Assembly (NCBI GenBank): GCA_948434985.1
Contig: CAOJFV010000005.1
Coordinates: forward strand, 1-55,831
DNA: 55,831 nt
Origin: an uncultured Clostridium sp.
Lineage (GTDB): Bacteria > Bacillota > Clostridia > TANB77 > CAG-508
Reading direction: 5' to 3'
Positions 27,205-36,117 of the stretch are shown piece by piece. The notes below the pieces were generated by a model. The model had not been told where the DNA came from, did no database searches, and saw only the letters and a program-made list of their open reading frames with translations. The position numbers and the translations under genes were made by a program. Position 1 is the first letter of the stretch; each line of letters opens with the position of its first letter.

Positions 27205-28050
27205 TTAAATTATTCTTTCTATAATCTCTTTTTCGTATTTTTCGTCTTGTACATCTTTTATATTTAATCTATCTTGCTTGCTTTCTGCTTCAGCTCCCAT
27301 TACCCCCTGTTCTCCCATATACTTATTATCAATTTTTATTTTTGTTTTTGCTTTTCTTAAATACCATTCATATTCTATATCAACATGACCAATATCTACT
27401 GCTTTATATCCTAATTTATGTAAGTCGTATGCAAGTACAGTTGCTGTTGGTCCTAATGCTAACAAGATTAATTTATCTTTTTTTACTTCTTTAGCTTTAT
27501 TTAAAATTTCATTATATTTAAAAAATGCATCTTCTGGCGGACAAAGTATTCTATTAATTGATTTAACATTATTAAATAAATCATTTCCTACTCCTAGTCT
27601 ACTTTTTTCTCCTTCTATTATTACTATATCTCTATTATCCCAAATTTTCTTTAACATCTCAACATATTCTCCAACATATGTTTTATCTTTATAATCCAAA
27701 TAAAATCTTGAAATTTGAGCTGAATAATATTTGTTTTTTTCATTAATCATTTGTAACATTTTTTCTTCGTTCTTATCTAACCAATCTATCCAATATTCTT
27801 TTGCATATCCTTCATACAATTCGCAATTTTCTCTATTTAAAGCAATAGGCAAACCTATGAGAAGATTTGGAATATTACTATTTAATACTTCATTTAGTCT
27901 ATTAGCTAGTTCAGCATTATAATTTTGAAAATATAATCCCTTTTTTTGTATATAAGATAACTCCCCATCTCCAAATCTTGCAATAGATGTATTATTATCA
28001 TATAGCATTTCTATAGTTTCTTTTGAACTTGCTATATTAAATTTATTCAT
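27205..28050 (-). CDS. GT-D fold glycosyltransferase (DUF1792 type)
   Basis: A 281-residue protein with the DUF1792 opening ARFGDGELSYIQKKGLYFQNY and, later, VIIEGEKSRLGVGNDLF and LLALGPTATVLAYDLHKLGYKAVDIGHVDIEYEWY. In streptococci this domain adds a sugar to surface glycoproteins. It is the last gene of a minus-strand glycosylation cluster (27.2-32.4 kb). AGGAGG is upstream; I prefer ATG 28050 to a GTG one codon earlier. Confidence 0.85.
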   Translation of the reverse strand: MNKFNIASSKETIEMLYDNNTSIARFGDGELSYIQKKGLYFQNYNAELANRLNEVLNSNIPNLLIGLPIALNRENCELYEGYAKEYWIDWLDKNEEKMLQMINEKNKYYSAQISRFYLDYKDKTYVGEYVEMLKKIWDNRDIVIIEGEKSRLGVGNDLFNNVKSINRILCPPEDAFFKYNEILNKAKEVKKDKLILLALGPTATVLAYDLHKLGYKAVDIGHVDIEYEWYLRKAKTKIKIDNKYMGEQGVMGAEAESKQDRLNIKDVQDEKYEKEIIERII

Positions 28051-28072
28051 CACTTTATATTTTCCTCCTAAT

Positions 28073-28684
28073 TTAATATCCTATATAATTTAACAATTTA
28101 ATACTAAATTTTTCTATTTTGTTATCATATTCTATTACATTAACACTGCAATTGTGCTGACTATATTCTTCTCTTTTATTTTTAAATTGTTCTCCTATAA
28201 TTTTTCTTAAAAATGCCTCTATTGCAACTCCATGTGAGCATATTAGTATAGTCTTCCCTAAATTTTCTTCTGCTATATTTTTTATTTCCTTATACATTCT
28301 TTCTTCTACTTGCTTTGTTGTTTCTTGCTCTGGTATACACATAATTTCATTTGTTTCTATTTGTTTTTTACGTATTAATGGATTTATTTTATCTACATCT
28401 TCCCATTTCCAACCATCATATATTCCAAAATACATCTCGCATAATTCTTCTTTTCTTTGTATTTCTAATTCTTTAATTTCAGCTATTTCCTTAATAGTTT
28501 CAAATGTTCTATTAGATGTACTAGAATATATCGCACTAATTGGATTATCTTTCAAATAACTAGTAAGTTTTTTGACCATTTGAAGTCCATTTTCTGTTAC
28601 CTCATAATCTTGTCTTCCTGTTAGTTTTTTTTCTATATTTCCAATTGTTTCAGTGTGCCTAACTAAATATATTTTAGTTTGCAT
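28073..28684 (-). CDS. histidine phosphatase family protein
   Basis: A 203-residue phosphoglycerate mutase-like phosphatase. The catalytic motif YLVRHTETIGN is at residue 7, followed by LTGRQDYEVTENGLQMVKKL and the second histidine in ILICSHGVAIEAFLRKIIG near 150. Its substrate is unknown. It overlaps the upstream glycosyltransferase gene by 11 bases, so the pair is translated together. A second related phosphatase lies at 31110. Confidence 0.88.
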   Translation of the reverse strand: MQTKIYLVRHTETIGNIEKKLTGRQDYEVTENGLQMVKKLTSYLKDNPISAIYSSTSNRTFETIKEIAEIKELEIQRKEELCEMYFGIYDGWKWEDVDKINPLIRKKQIETNEIMCIPEQETTKQVEERMYKEIKNIAEENLGKTILICSHGVAIEAFLRKIIGEQFKNKREEYSQHNCSVNVIEYDNKIEKFSIKLLNYIGY

Positions 28685-29579
28685 GTTTCATTTCTCCATT
28701 TATTCCATTTAATTTCCCAAAGTCTAATTTATAATTTCTTTTTGGCATTGTTTCTAAAAATACTTCGTTTTCTATTGAATTTAATATTATATCTATTTTT
28801 TCAATTGTATTTCTTGTTTCATTTCTAATAAAACTCATTAAATATGGCTTGTACTCATCTGGTGTAATTTCATATAATTTCATTACATTTTCTAACATTT
28901 TATACATATCTGTACATCTTTTTATTGATGGAGTAGACATTATACTTCCATCTCTATTTCTATAATAGTTATAAAAAATAAATTCTCCATAAGAAATTTT
29001 TTGTGCTAAAATAGTAGACTTAATTGAATAAACCATATCTTCGTAATAAGTATTAGTCAAAAATTTAATATCATTGTTTATTAAAAATTCTCTTTTAAAA
29101 CATTTACTAGATACTGCAAAATGCATATCACATGCTAGTCTTGCTTCTTTAGTTGAATTTTCATCATTTGGTATATATGTCTTATTACTTCCTCCTATAT
29201 ATTGTACTCCCATATAGATAAGTTCTGGTGATTCTTTTATAGTTAGTTCGTTAATTTTATCTAAAGTCGAATCTTCATATAATGTATCATCACTGTCTAA
29301 ATATAATATATATTCTCCGTTAGCTTTTTTTACCCCTATATTTCTTGAACCGCCTAATCCTATATTTTTAAAATTGTTAACTATAATCATATTTTTCATT
29401 TTATATTCTTTTTTGGCTTGTCTTACTTTTTGTAAAGTTTTATCCGTAGAACCATCATTTACTATAATAAGTTCATAATCGCTATAATTTTGTTTGTAAA
29501 CACTCTCTATTGCACGTTCTATATATTCCTCAACATTATAAGCACACATTATTATACTAAATTTTATATTCTTTTTCAT
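28674..29579 (-). CDS. family 2 glycosyltransferase
   Basis: A 301-residue inverting glycosyltransferase. FSIIMCAYNVEEYIERAIESV at the N terminus and a DxD motif in ILYLDSDDTLYED near residue 94 bind the nucleotide sugar; the C-terminal part is helical. It is part of the surface-glycan cluster. Both CGG triplets (29350, 29444) are out of frame. Confidence 0.9.
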   Translation of the reverse strand: MKKNIKFSIIMCAYNVEEYIERAIESVYKQNYSDYELIIVNDGSTDKTLQKVRQAKKEYKMKNMIIVNNFKNIGLGGSRNIGVKKANGEYILYLDSDDTLYEDSTLDKINELTIKESPELIYMGVQYIGGSNKTYIPNDENSTKEARLACDMHFAVSSKCFKREFLINNDIKFLTNTYYEDMVYSIKSTILAQKISYGEFIFYNYYRNRDGSIMSTPSIKRCTDMYKMLENVMKLYEITPDEYKPYLMSFIRNETRNTIEKIDIILNSIENEVFLETMPKRNYKLDFGKLNGINGEMKHAN

Positions 29580-29691
29580 TAAATCAACGCCTCTTATTTT
29601 TTATCTTTTGGTGGCAATAATCCACAACTTTTATTATAGCACTTTTATGTTGTTTCGTCAAATATGGCTTGCCAAATATTTACATAAATTT

Positions 29692-30183
29692 TTACCATTT
29701 TCTAATTCCTTCTATGTGTAAAAAACGTATTTTTATATAATCATAACTAGAAACTTTTCTACCATAAGAGTTAAATGTATGTGTCGCAACAAATATATTA
29801 TCTAAATGATTTTTTAATTTTTCTACTATCATTAAACTATGCCCAAATGTTTCCCCATTAAATGATAGTTGTATAATATCTCCTATTTCTAATTCTTCTA
29901 TTTTTGCAAGTTTTGCAAATGGTCCAACTGATTTATTTCTTAATAAAAAATCATTTAAAAATTCTACTCCTGTCCAAGATGGACTTTTATCATTTGCATT
30001 ATTATAATACCATCCATTCTTATTATAGTTCATTATTTTACAACCACTAAAAATACACTGTGATACAAAGTTTGTACAATCTCCACCTAATGCATCATAG
30101 TTATAATAATTTGGATTTCTTTGATATGCCCACTTTTTTGCATATTCCTTTGCCTTTTTTCTATCATATTCTAAAGTTCGCAT
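29692..30183 (-). CDS. putative amidase domain protein
   Basis: A 163-residue protein of the putative amidase domain family (Amidase_6/CHAP-like). DCTNFVSQCIFSGC near residue 34 carries the catalytic Cys, and FGHSLMIVEK near 122 the His. There is no signal peptide. Such domains cleave peptide or amide bonds in cell-wall polymers. Its Shine-Dalgarno GAGGTG lies within the right arm of a terminator hairpin (30195-30223). Confidence 0.82.
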   Translation of the reverse strand: MRTLEYDRKKAKEYAKKWAYQRNPNYYNYDALGGDCTNFVSQCIFSGCKIMNYNKNGWYYNNANDKSPSWTGVEFLNDFLLRNKSVGPFAKLAKIEELEIGDIIQLSFNGETFGHSLMIVEKLKNHLDNIFVATHTFNSYGRKVSSYDYIKIRFLHIEGIRKW

Positions 30184-30194
30184 AAAAAAAACAC

Positions 30195-30223
30195 CTCATA
30201 TTATTTTATGAAAATAATATGAG
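30195..30223 (-). terminator. hairpin holding the ribosome site of the 29692 gene
   Basis: A 13-base perfect stem with a 3-base loop (30195-30207 with 30211-30223), followed on the minus strand by a T run. It ends the GT8 transcript, and its 3' arm runs into the GAGGTG ribosome site of the next gene, so read-through RNA would hide that site. Confidence 0.7.
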
Positions 30224-30227
30224 AATG

Positions 30228-31100
30228 TTAATTCAATTTTATTTTTACATAATTCAGTATGTTTAGATATTCTTCTAAAATTTTTTGTTCATCTCTGTTT
30301 CCAAATAAAATAAAATTTTCTAGAATTTTTATTTTATTTTTTTCGTAATTACTTTTCTTTCTATTTTCAATAAATTCAATATATTCTTGTACCTCTTCAT
30401 CTCTTATATGAAATGGTTTTTTAGCGTAAATAAAATGAACTACACATATATCTTCTAACTTATAATTTTCATAATGTGTGTAATAGTCTATATGCGGAAA
30501 GAACATATTATATTTAACATCTAAATGCAATTCTTCTTTTTTATTCCATTCTTTATCATATTCTTGTAAAATATCTTGATCTCCTATTGATGCTCTCTTA
30601 TCTTCTATCTCTTCAATTATCTTTAAAAAATATGGCATAATATCTTTTTTAGGTTCTATCACCATTAATCCAGAAGTTAATTTTACCCATTCTTTACTAA
30701 TAACTGGGCCATTTCTTCTATCTATTACAGCTGACATATCTTTTTTTTCAAATAGTTCGTCAATATTTTTTCTTACATACATATCACTGTCTAGATATAC
30801 TAGTTTATTAAACTGAGTTAATTCAAAAATAAGTAATTTATCAAATGTACTTGTCCAATGTGAAAATATCCCTTTATCATTTTTATTCTTAATTGATTCT
30901 GGTATATTTATCTTGCTTTTTCTAATAACATTTAAATTATAACTTTTCAATAACTGTTCTGTTTTTAATGATATATCATTTGTTATAAGAACGCTAATTG
31001 GATATTTAGTATTTGTTCTTCTTAAAGATTCCACTAAACATAGAACTCCATATAAATAATTTTCAGTACTTAATACTGTTATATACGAATTGTTTTCCAT
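30228..31100 (-). CDS. family 8 glycosyltransferase
   Basis: A 290-residue retaining glycosyltransferase. VLSTENYLYGVLCLVESL opens the fold, LVYLDSDMYVRKNIDEL near residue 100 carries the DxD metal site, and VKYNMFFPHIDYY matches the acceptor region of GT8. It probably adds glucose or galactose to a surface polymer or glycogenin-like primer. It lies 9 bases after a phosphatase gene in the same transcript. Confidence 0.88.
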   Translation of the reverse strand: MENNSYITVLSTENYLYGVLCLVESLRRTNTKYPISVLITNDISLKTEQLLKSYNLNVIRKSKINIPESIKNKNDKGIFSHWTSTFDKLLIFELTQFNKLVYLDSDMYVRKNIDELFEKKDMSAVIDRRNGPVISKEWVKLTSGLMVIEPKKDIMPYFLKIIEEIEDKRASIGDQDILQEYDKEWNKKEELHLDVKYNMFFPHIDYYTHYENYKLEDICVVHFIYAKKPFHIRDEEVQEYIEFIENRKKSNYEKNKIKILENFILFGNRDEQKILEEYLNILNYVKIKLN

Positions 31101-31109
31101 ACTTCACTC

Positions 31110-31679
31110 TTATCTTTCTTCAATATCAATTTCTTTTTGTATTGTATATTTCTTAACTTCACAATTTTTTAATGATAATGATAATATATCTTTATTCTTT
31201 GGTATTCCATTAAAATAACAATCTATAGCTTGTGTAACACATCCATGAGTTACTAATACTATATTTTTATCTTTAAATCTTTCAATAACTGAATCCATAC
31301 AAAAATATACTCTTTTAAATAAATCTTGTATTGGTTCTATATTGTAAATATCGTAATTTTTATCATAATCTGATAACATTTGAATGTTGCATTCTTTTTT
31401 ATTAGGTTGTCCTTCCATATCTCCAAAACTTCTTTCTATTAGCCCTTCTTCAATTGTTAATGGAACTTTTATTACTTCACTTATATAATATGCCGTTTGT
31501 ATAGCCCTTTTTAAAGGTGAAACTAAAATTGCATCTATTTTTATATTAGTAAACTGCTTTGATGTGTATTTTGCTTGTTCTATTCCAACTTCATTTAATG
31601 ATATATCTGTTTTCCCTTGATATATATTTTTTACATTATAATCTGTCTGTCCATGCCTAACTACATATATATTAGTCAT
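31110..31679 (-). CDS. histidine phosphatase family protein
   Basis: A 189-residue phosphatase: YVVRHGQTDYNVKNIYQGKTDISLNEVGIEQA at the N terminus, the RHG nucleophile, and VLVTHGCVTQAIDCYFNGIP near 145 for the second His. Resembles cobalamin-type or PhoE-type phosphatases; the substrate cannot be told. It is 11 bases from a glycosyltransferase and 9 from another, which suggests a role in glycan precursor recycling. Confidence 0.88.
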   Translation of the reverse strand: MTNIYVVRHGQTDYNVKNIYQGKTDISLNEVGIEQAKYTSKQFTNIKIDAILVSPLKRAIQTAYYISEVIKVPLTIEEGLIERSFGDMEGQPNKKECNIQMLSDYDKNYDIYNIEPIQDLFKRVYFCMDSVIERFKDKNIVLVTHGCVTQAIDCYFNGIPKNKDILSLSLKNCEVKKYTIQKEIDIEER

Positions 31680-31690
31680 TTATTCTTCTC

Positions 31691-32353
31691 CTATAATTTT
31701 ATATCTGTTCTTTTTATAATTGCTTTCATCACTTGTTGCGACATTTCATTTAATGATTCCCATGATTTCGAATTATTATCTACTTTTCCTATATATACTT
31801 CCTCCGTTTTTGCACCCAATCTAATCATATCCATTAGTATTCCTATATCTACACCATAATCTTTTTCAAAAACAATTTTTTTAAAATACTCTGTTTTTCC
31901 ACATATTATTCCACTTAATGGTTGTTCAAATTTAGGCATATTAGGAAATAATAATCCCAATAAAGGTTTAGCTACCAATTCCGTTACCCTTCCACCTTCT
32001 CTTGTAAAAGCTGATTTTACGAAATCAATATCTCTTTCTAAAATTGGAGCAACCATATCTTTTATAACATCTTTATCATATATCTCTAAATCTCCATCTA
32101 TAAATAAAGTAATATCAGTATCAACATATCGGATACCTGTTTCCATTGCATAACCTTTACCTTTTGTATCACATTCAATAACCATTACATCTTTTTTGTT
32201 TGCTAATTCTGCTGTTTTATCTGTTGAAGCATTATTTACTACAATTATATTAGATTTTATTATACTAGATTTTACTTTATCAATAACTTTTTCTATGTTT
32301 TTTTCTTCATTAAAAGCTGGTATAATAACTGTTACTTTATTTAAATATTGCAT
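31691..32353 (-). CDS. family 2 glycosyltransferase, GPGS/DPM-like
   Basis: A 220-residue enzyme: VTVIIPAFNEEKNIEKVIDKV at the N terminus, then ITLFIDGDLEIYDKDVIKDM (DxD) near residue 85, and ISGIICGKTEYFKKIVFEKDYGVDIGILMDM near 150. The short single domain and GVDIGIL pattern resemble glucosyl-3-phosphoglycerate synthases and polyprenyl-phosphate sugar transferases. Heads the glycan cluster. Confidence 0.85.
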   Translation of the reverse strand: MQYLNKVTVIIPAFNEEKNIEKVIDKVKSSIIKSNIIVVNNASTDKTAELANKKDVMVIECDTKGKGYAMETGIRYVDTDITLFIDGDLEIYDKDVIKDMVAPILERDIDFVKSAFTREGGRVTELVAKPLLGLLFPNMPKFEQPLSGIICGKTEYFKKIVFEKDYGVDIGILMDMIRLGAKTEEVYIGKVDNNSKSWESLNEMSQQVMKAIIKRTDIKL

Positions 32354-32464
32354 TTTAAGCTCTCCTTTTTAGTATAATTTATACTATATACATACTTTTT
32401 TATTATATCATATATCTACATTTATAGTCAAATATTGATATATTAAGAATTTATTAATACTTTC

Positions 32465-34012
32465 TTAGTGTTTAGCTATTTCTACGCTGCAATCTTTTCC
32501 TTTTATTTGTTTATTTTTCATACCATTCATTATATCTTCCACATATTCTCCTGGTACTTCCACAAAAGAAAATTTATCTAGTATATTAATTTTTCCTATT
32601 TTATCTCCACTTATTCCTGAGTTTGCTGCAATGCTCCCTACAAAATCTTTTACTTTTATATTATCTTTTTTTCCTAAGTTGAAAAATAGTTTTATAACTT
32701 CTCCATCTTTTATATTTACTTTTATTTCTTTTGTCTTATTTTTACCACAAACTATTGTTAATAGTGCTTTTACAATGTCTTCAGTATTATTTTTACTTTC
32801 TAATCCATCTAATATGTCTTGATATTCAAATTCGTTTTTATCTATCACACTTTGGATTTTTTCTATTGTAACCCTATTTCTAATTTTGTTAATTTCTGCA
32901 AGTGTTGGTATAGTGCCTTCTTTAATTTTAGCATTACTGTATTTTTTTATGCTTTGTAGTTTGCTTTTTTCTTTTCCTACTACAAACGTAACTGCTTTTC
33001 CAGTACTTCCATTTCTTCCTGTTCTTCCAATTCTATGAACATAGTATTCCTCTTCTTGTGGCACATCATAATTTAAAACAAATTCTACATCTTGTATATC
33101 TATGCCTCTTGCTACTACATCTGTTGCAACTAGTATTTGAAACTCTCCATTTCTCATACGTTTCATAATTCTTTCTCTTCCAGTTTGTTTAACATCTCCA
33201 TGTAGGGCTTCTGCTTTAAAATGGTTTTGTTTTAAAACTTCTATTAAATCATCTACTCTTTTTTTGGTATTACAAAATACAATTGCTTTTTGTGGGCGAT
33301 AAACTTCTATTAGTCGCATTAATGCTTCACTTTTCATTGCTTCTTTTATTGGAATTGATATTTGTTCAATTTCATTTACTGTTAATTCTTCTGCTTGTAT
33401 TTTAACCTTTTTTGGATTTTGCAAATATTTTTTAGTAATCTCCATAATTCTTTTGTTCATAGTTGCTGAAAATAATACTGTTTGCCTTTCACTTGGTACA
33501 TCTTTTAAGATTGTTTCAATATCTTCTTCAAACCCCATATTTAGCATTTCATCAGCTTCATCTAGTACACACATTTTCACCCCGTCTAATTTTAATGTTC
33601 TTCTTCTCATATGATCCATTATTCTACCAGGTGTACCAATTACAATTTGAACTCCTTTTTTTAGCATTTTTATTTGTGTTTCAATAGCTTGTCCACCATA
33701 AATTGCAATTGTTTTTATTCCTTCTTGATATTTTAGAAATTTTCTTACTTCATCTGCTACTTGCACTGCAAGTTCTCTTGTTGGGCAAAGTACTATTGCT
33801 TGTACTTTTTTATTTGCAGGGTCTATTTTTTCTATCATTGGTAAACTATAAGATGCTGTTTTTCCTGTTCCTGTTTTAGATTGACCTATAAAATCCTTTC
33901 CTTCTAGTATAACGGGAATTGCTTGTTCTTGTATTGGTGTTGGGCAGACATATCCTGCATATTGTAATGCTCTTTTTGTTTTTTCATTTAAATTTAATTC
34001 TTGAAATGTCAT
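32465..34012 (-). CDS. DEAD-box RNA helicase with DbpA-type tail
   Basis: A 515-residue helicase with all core motifs: Q motif CPTPIQEQAIPVIL, motif I SKTGTGKT, VLDEADEML, SAT, HRIGRTGR. The C-terminal ~75 residues (IKLFFNLGKKDNIKVKDFVGSIAANSGISGDKIGKINI...FSFVEVP) form a DbpA/CsdA-type RNA-binding domain that in DbpA targets 23S rRNA hairpin 92, implying ribosome assembly or cold adaptation. The only CGG (33582) is out of frame. Confidence 0.93.
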   Translation of the reverse strand: MTFQELNLNEKTKRALQYAGYVCPTPIQEQAIPVILEGKDFIGQSKTGTGKTASYSLPMIEKIDPANKKVQAIVLCPTRELAVQVADEVRKFLKYQEGIKTIAIYGGQAIETQIKMLKKGVQIVIGTPGRIMDHMRRRTLKLDGVKMCVLDEADEMLNMGFEEDIETILKDVPSERQTVLFSATMNKRIMEITKKYLQNPKKVKIQAEELTVNEIEQISIPIKEAMKSEALMRLIEVYRPQKAIVFCNTKKRVDDLIEVLKQNHFKAEALHGDVKQTGRERIMKRMRNGEFQILVATDVVARGIDIQDVEFVLNYDVPQEEEYYVHRIGRTGRNGSTGKAVTFVVGKEKSKLQSIKKYSNAKIKEGTIPTLAEINKIRNRVTIEKIQSVIDKNEFEYQDILDGLESKNNTEDIVKALLTIVCGKNKTKEIKVNIKDGEVIKLFFNLGKKDNIKVKDFVGSIAANSGISGDKIGKINILDKFSFVEVPGEYVEDIMNGMKNKQIKGKDCSVEIAKH

Positions 34013-34049
34013 TTTTTATTCTCCTTTATTATTTTTAAGTGCAAAAAAT

Positions 34050-34082
34050 CCAAGGAACAAATATAAAAAATTTGTTCCTTGG
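34050..34082 (-). terminator. terminator of the VanY-type gene
   Basis: A 13-base perfect stem (34050-34062 with 34070-34082), followed on the minus strand by six T, 118 bases past the VanY-type gene stop. Confidence 0.75.
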
Positions 34083-34199
34083 CCAAACGACATTTTATAT
34101 AATCGACATATTATATATTAAAAACAAATTTTATATACTAATTTCCTTTTTTTCTTCACATCTTGCCAATTATATCATAACTTACTTTTATTTGCAACT

Positions 34200-34988
34200 T
34201 TATACTGATTCTGCTCCTTTTAGGTAATCAATATATTCCTCTAGACAATACCCTTTTTCCTTCATTACTTTTGCATGAACTTCCCCTACATATCTCCAAT
34301 GCCAAGATTCATATGTTATTTTTGTTATATCTTGCTTATCCTTTGGATAACGTAAAATAAAGCCATAATCATCAGCATTTTTTTGTAACCATTCAAATGC
34401 TTTTGTATTTTCAAATTCATTTGTTACTGTATTAAAATCTGCTGCAAGTGCTAAATTATGTTCACTCATTTCTGGTCTTTGCACAACCATCTGAGCAAGC
34501 CTCTCCGCTTCTTCCTGATTTTTTCCTTGTTCTTTATATGATGTTACTTTTCTGTTAAATAATTCTTCTTGCTTTTCATAACTTCTATAAGCTGATTGAA
34601 CCCAAATTCCTGTAATTTTATCTTTATGCATTGCATTTATCATATCCCTTAAATATCCTATTGCTCTTTTGTCAAACATAATTCCATCAGAATATTCCTC
34701 TAGTTCTGGCACATAACTTCTATCTACTGAATTATCATTATTTACTAATTTCAAGTTCCACTCATTTAATACACTATTTTCTGGAATAGTAGATGCTTGA
34801 GTGACTTGATTTGTATCTACAACATTTGATATTTGCTTTTGAACATCGTTTGGGTTGTCCACTTTCTTTGTAAATAATGTAATAACAAGGAATACAAGTC
34901 CCCATAGTATTCCAATAAAAAGTGATAATGCTATAATTATAATAAGTATTCCTCTTATAAATTTCATTTTATTTTTTACAACTATCAT
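34200..34988 (-). CDS. D-alanyl-D-alanine carboxypeptidase, VanY type
   Basis: A 262-residue M15B peptidase. An N-terminal membrane anchor (about residues 10-36) is followed by a linker and the zinc domain: YRSYEKQEELFNRKV near 148, SEHNLALAADFN near 178 (His and Asp ligands) and ESWHWRYVGE near 225 (Glu base and His ligand). It trims the terminal D-Ala of peptidoglycan precursors outside the cell. AGAGAGG precedes the ATG. Confidence 0.92.
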   Translation of the reverse strand: MIVVKNKMKFIRGILIIIIALSLFIGILWGLVFLVITLFTKKVDNPNDVQKQISNVVDTNQVTQASTIPENSVLNEWNLKLVNNDNSVDRSYVPELEEYSDGIMFDKRAIGYLRDMINAMHKDKITGIWVQSAYRSYEKQEELFNRKVTSYKEQGKNQEEAERLAQMVVQRPEMSEHNLALAADFNTVTNEFENTKAFEWLQKNADDYGFILRYPKDKQDITKITYESWHWRYVGEVHAKVMKEKGYCLEEYIDYLKGAESV

Positions 34989-35125
34989 AAGACCTCTCTT
35001 CTTTCGTCTTTATTCATTTATATTTTATTGTTTTTTATAATCAAAGTCAATGTGTTACCAAATATTTAATTAATTCTTAATAGTTATAGTTTAGACTATG
35101 ATACATAATTCGTACTAATTTATTG

Positions 35126-35264
35126 AAAAAGTGTATATGTTTATTTTAGAAATGAAAGATTTAAGCTATGTGGGTACCTCTGTTGTCTGTTAAGGCTTTG
35201 CCTGTTACAGTACCAGTAGGAAGATTATAATTTGTAATGCACAAAATAAATATATACACTTTTT
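35126..35264. ncRNA. 139-base rod-shaped RNA candidate
   Basis: The outer arms (35126-35147 and 35243-35264) pair over 22 bases with one G-U. The interior folds on: CTGT/ACAG around an AGGC-TTT-GCCT tip, and GTAC near both sides, leaving a bulged middle. The shape and lone position between trmB and the VanY-type gene recall 6S-like RNAs, but I cannot match conserved bases. The strand is uncertain. Confidence 0.4.
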
Positions 35265-35275
35265 AGATTAACTCG

Positions 35276-35935
35276 TTATAGCTTAAATTTAGCAATTAAT
35301 GCCTTTATTTTTATGCCTTGTTCACTAAACATTCTTTCATGTTCTGTTTCAATATTATCTTCTATATTTTCACTATGTAAATCATATGTTTTCCATATTA
35401 CTTCAAATCCTGCACTTTTAAAGTAATTTAGACTATCGCTAAACAAATTATCATCATCTGTCTTAAATCTAATTTCTCCACCATCTATTAAAAAAGTTTT
35501 ATATAACTCTAATTGCTTTGGATGTGTTAATCTTTTTTTGTGATGTTTTCCTCTTGGCCATGGATTACAAAAATTAATATAAATACGTTCTACTTTATCT
35601 TTTTCATCCATCATAGTTAAAATTTGTTCAATATTACATCTTGTTAAAATTACATTGTTTATTTCTCTATTTTCACTAGAATATACTTCTTCTACATTTC
35701 TTTTGGCAAGACCTAACATTGTATCAATTAAATCTACTCCTATAAAATTAATATTTGGATTTTTATATGCTAGGTTTGCTATAAACTGCCCTTTTCCACA
35801 TCCAAGTTCTAAATGCATAGGTCTTTCCACTTTAAAAGCACTTTTCCACTTTCCTTTGTTTTCTTCTGGATCATCTATATAAAATTTTGCTTCTTCTAAT
35901 TCTTTTTCTGTCCAACTTCTTTTTCTAATTCGCAT
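35276..35935 (-). CDS. trmB: tRNA (guanine-N7-)-methyltransferase
   Basis: A 219-residue TrmB, which makes m7G46 in tRNA variable loops. The SAM site is HLELGCGKGQFIANLA near residue 41, and INFCNPWPRGKHHKKRLTHPKQL near 125 is the family signature for guanine binding. GAGGAG precedes the ATG. It lies downstream of spo0A across a terminator and is probably a separate transcript. Confidence 0.95.
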   Translation of the reverse strand: MRIRKRSWTEKELEEAKFYIDDPEENKGKWKSAFKVERPMHLELGCGKGQFIANLAYKNPNINFIGVDLIDTMLGLAKRNVEEVYSSENREINNVILTRCNIEQILTMMDEKDKVERIYINFCNPWPRGKHHKKRLTHPKQLELYKTFLIDGGEIRFKTDDDNLFSDSLNYFKSAGFEVIWKTYDLHSENIEDNIETEHERMFSEQGIKIKALIAKFKL

Positions 35936-36080
35936 ATTTTCTCCTCATTCTTCTTATTTTTCAAAATCATTTTATCATACTTTTATCGTTATTTCTATAT
36001 ATAAAATAATATATTACTGCAAAATATACAATTATATGATATATTATAATAAAGTTGCGGATTGGTAAAATATGTAAAAT

Positions 36081-36112
36081 AAAAAAGAAGTACAGAACAA
36101 TACTTCTTTTTT
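36081..36112 (-). terminator. terminator of spo0A
   Basis: A 12-base perfect stem (36081-36092 with 36101-36112) followed on the minus strand by a T run, 5 bases after the repaired spo0A stop at 36118. Its position supports the repaired end of spo0A rather than the printed stop at 36233. Confidence 0.85.
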
Positions 36113-36117
36113 ATTTT

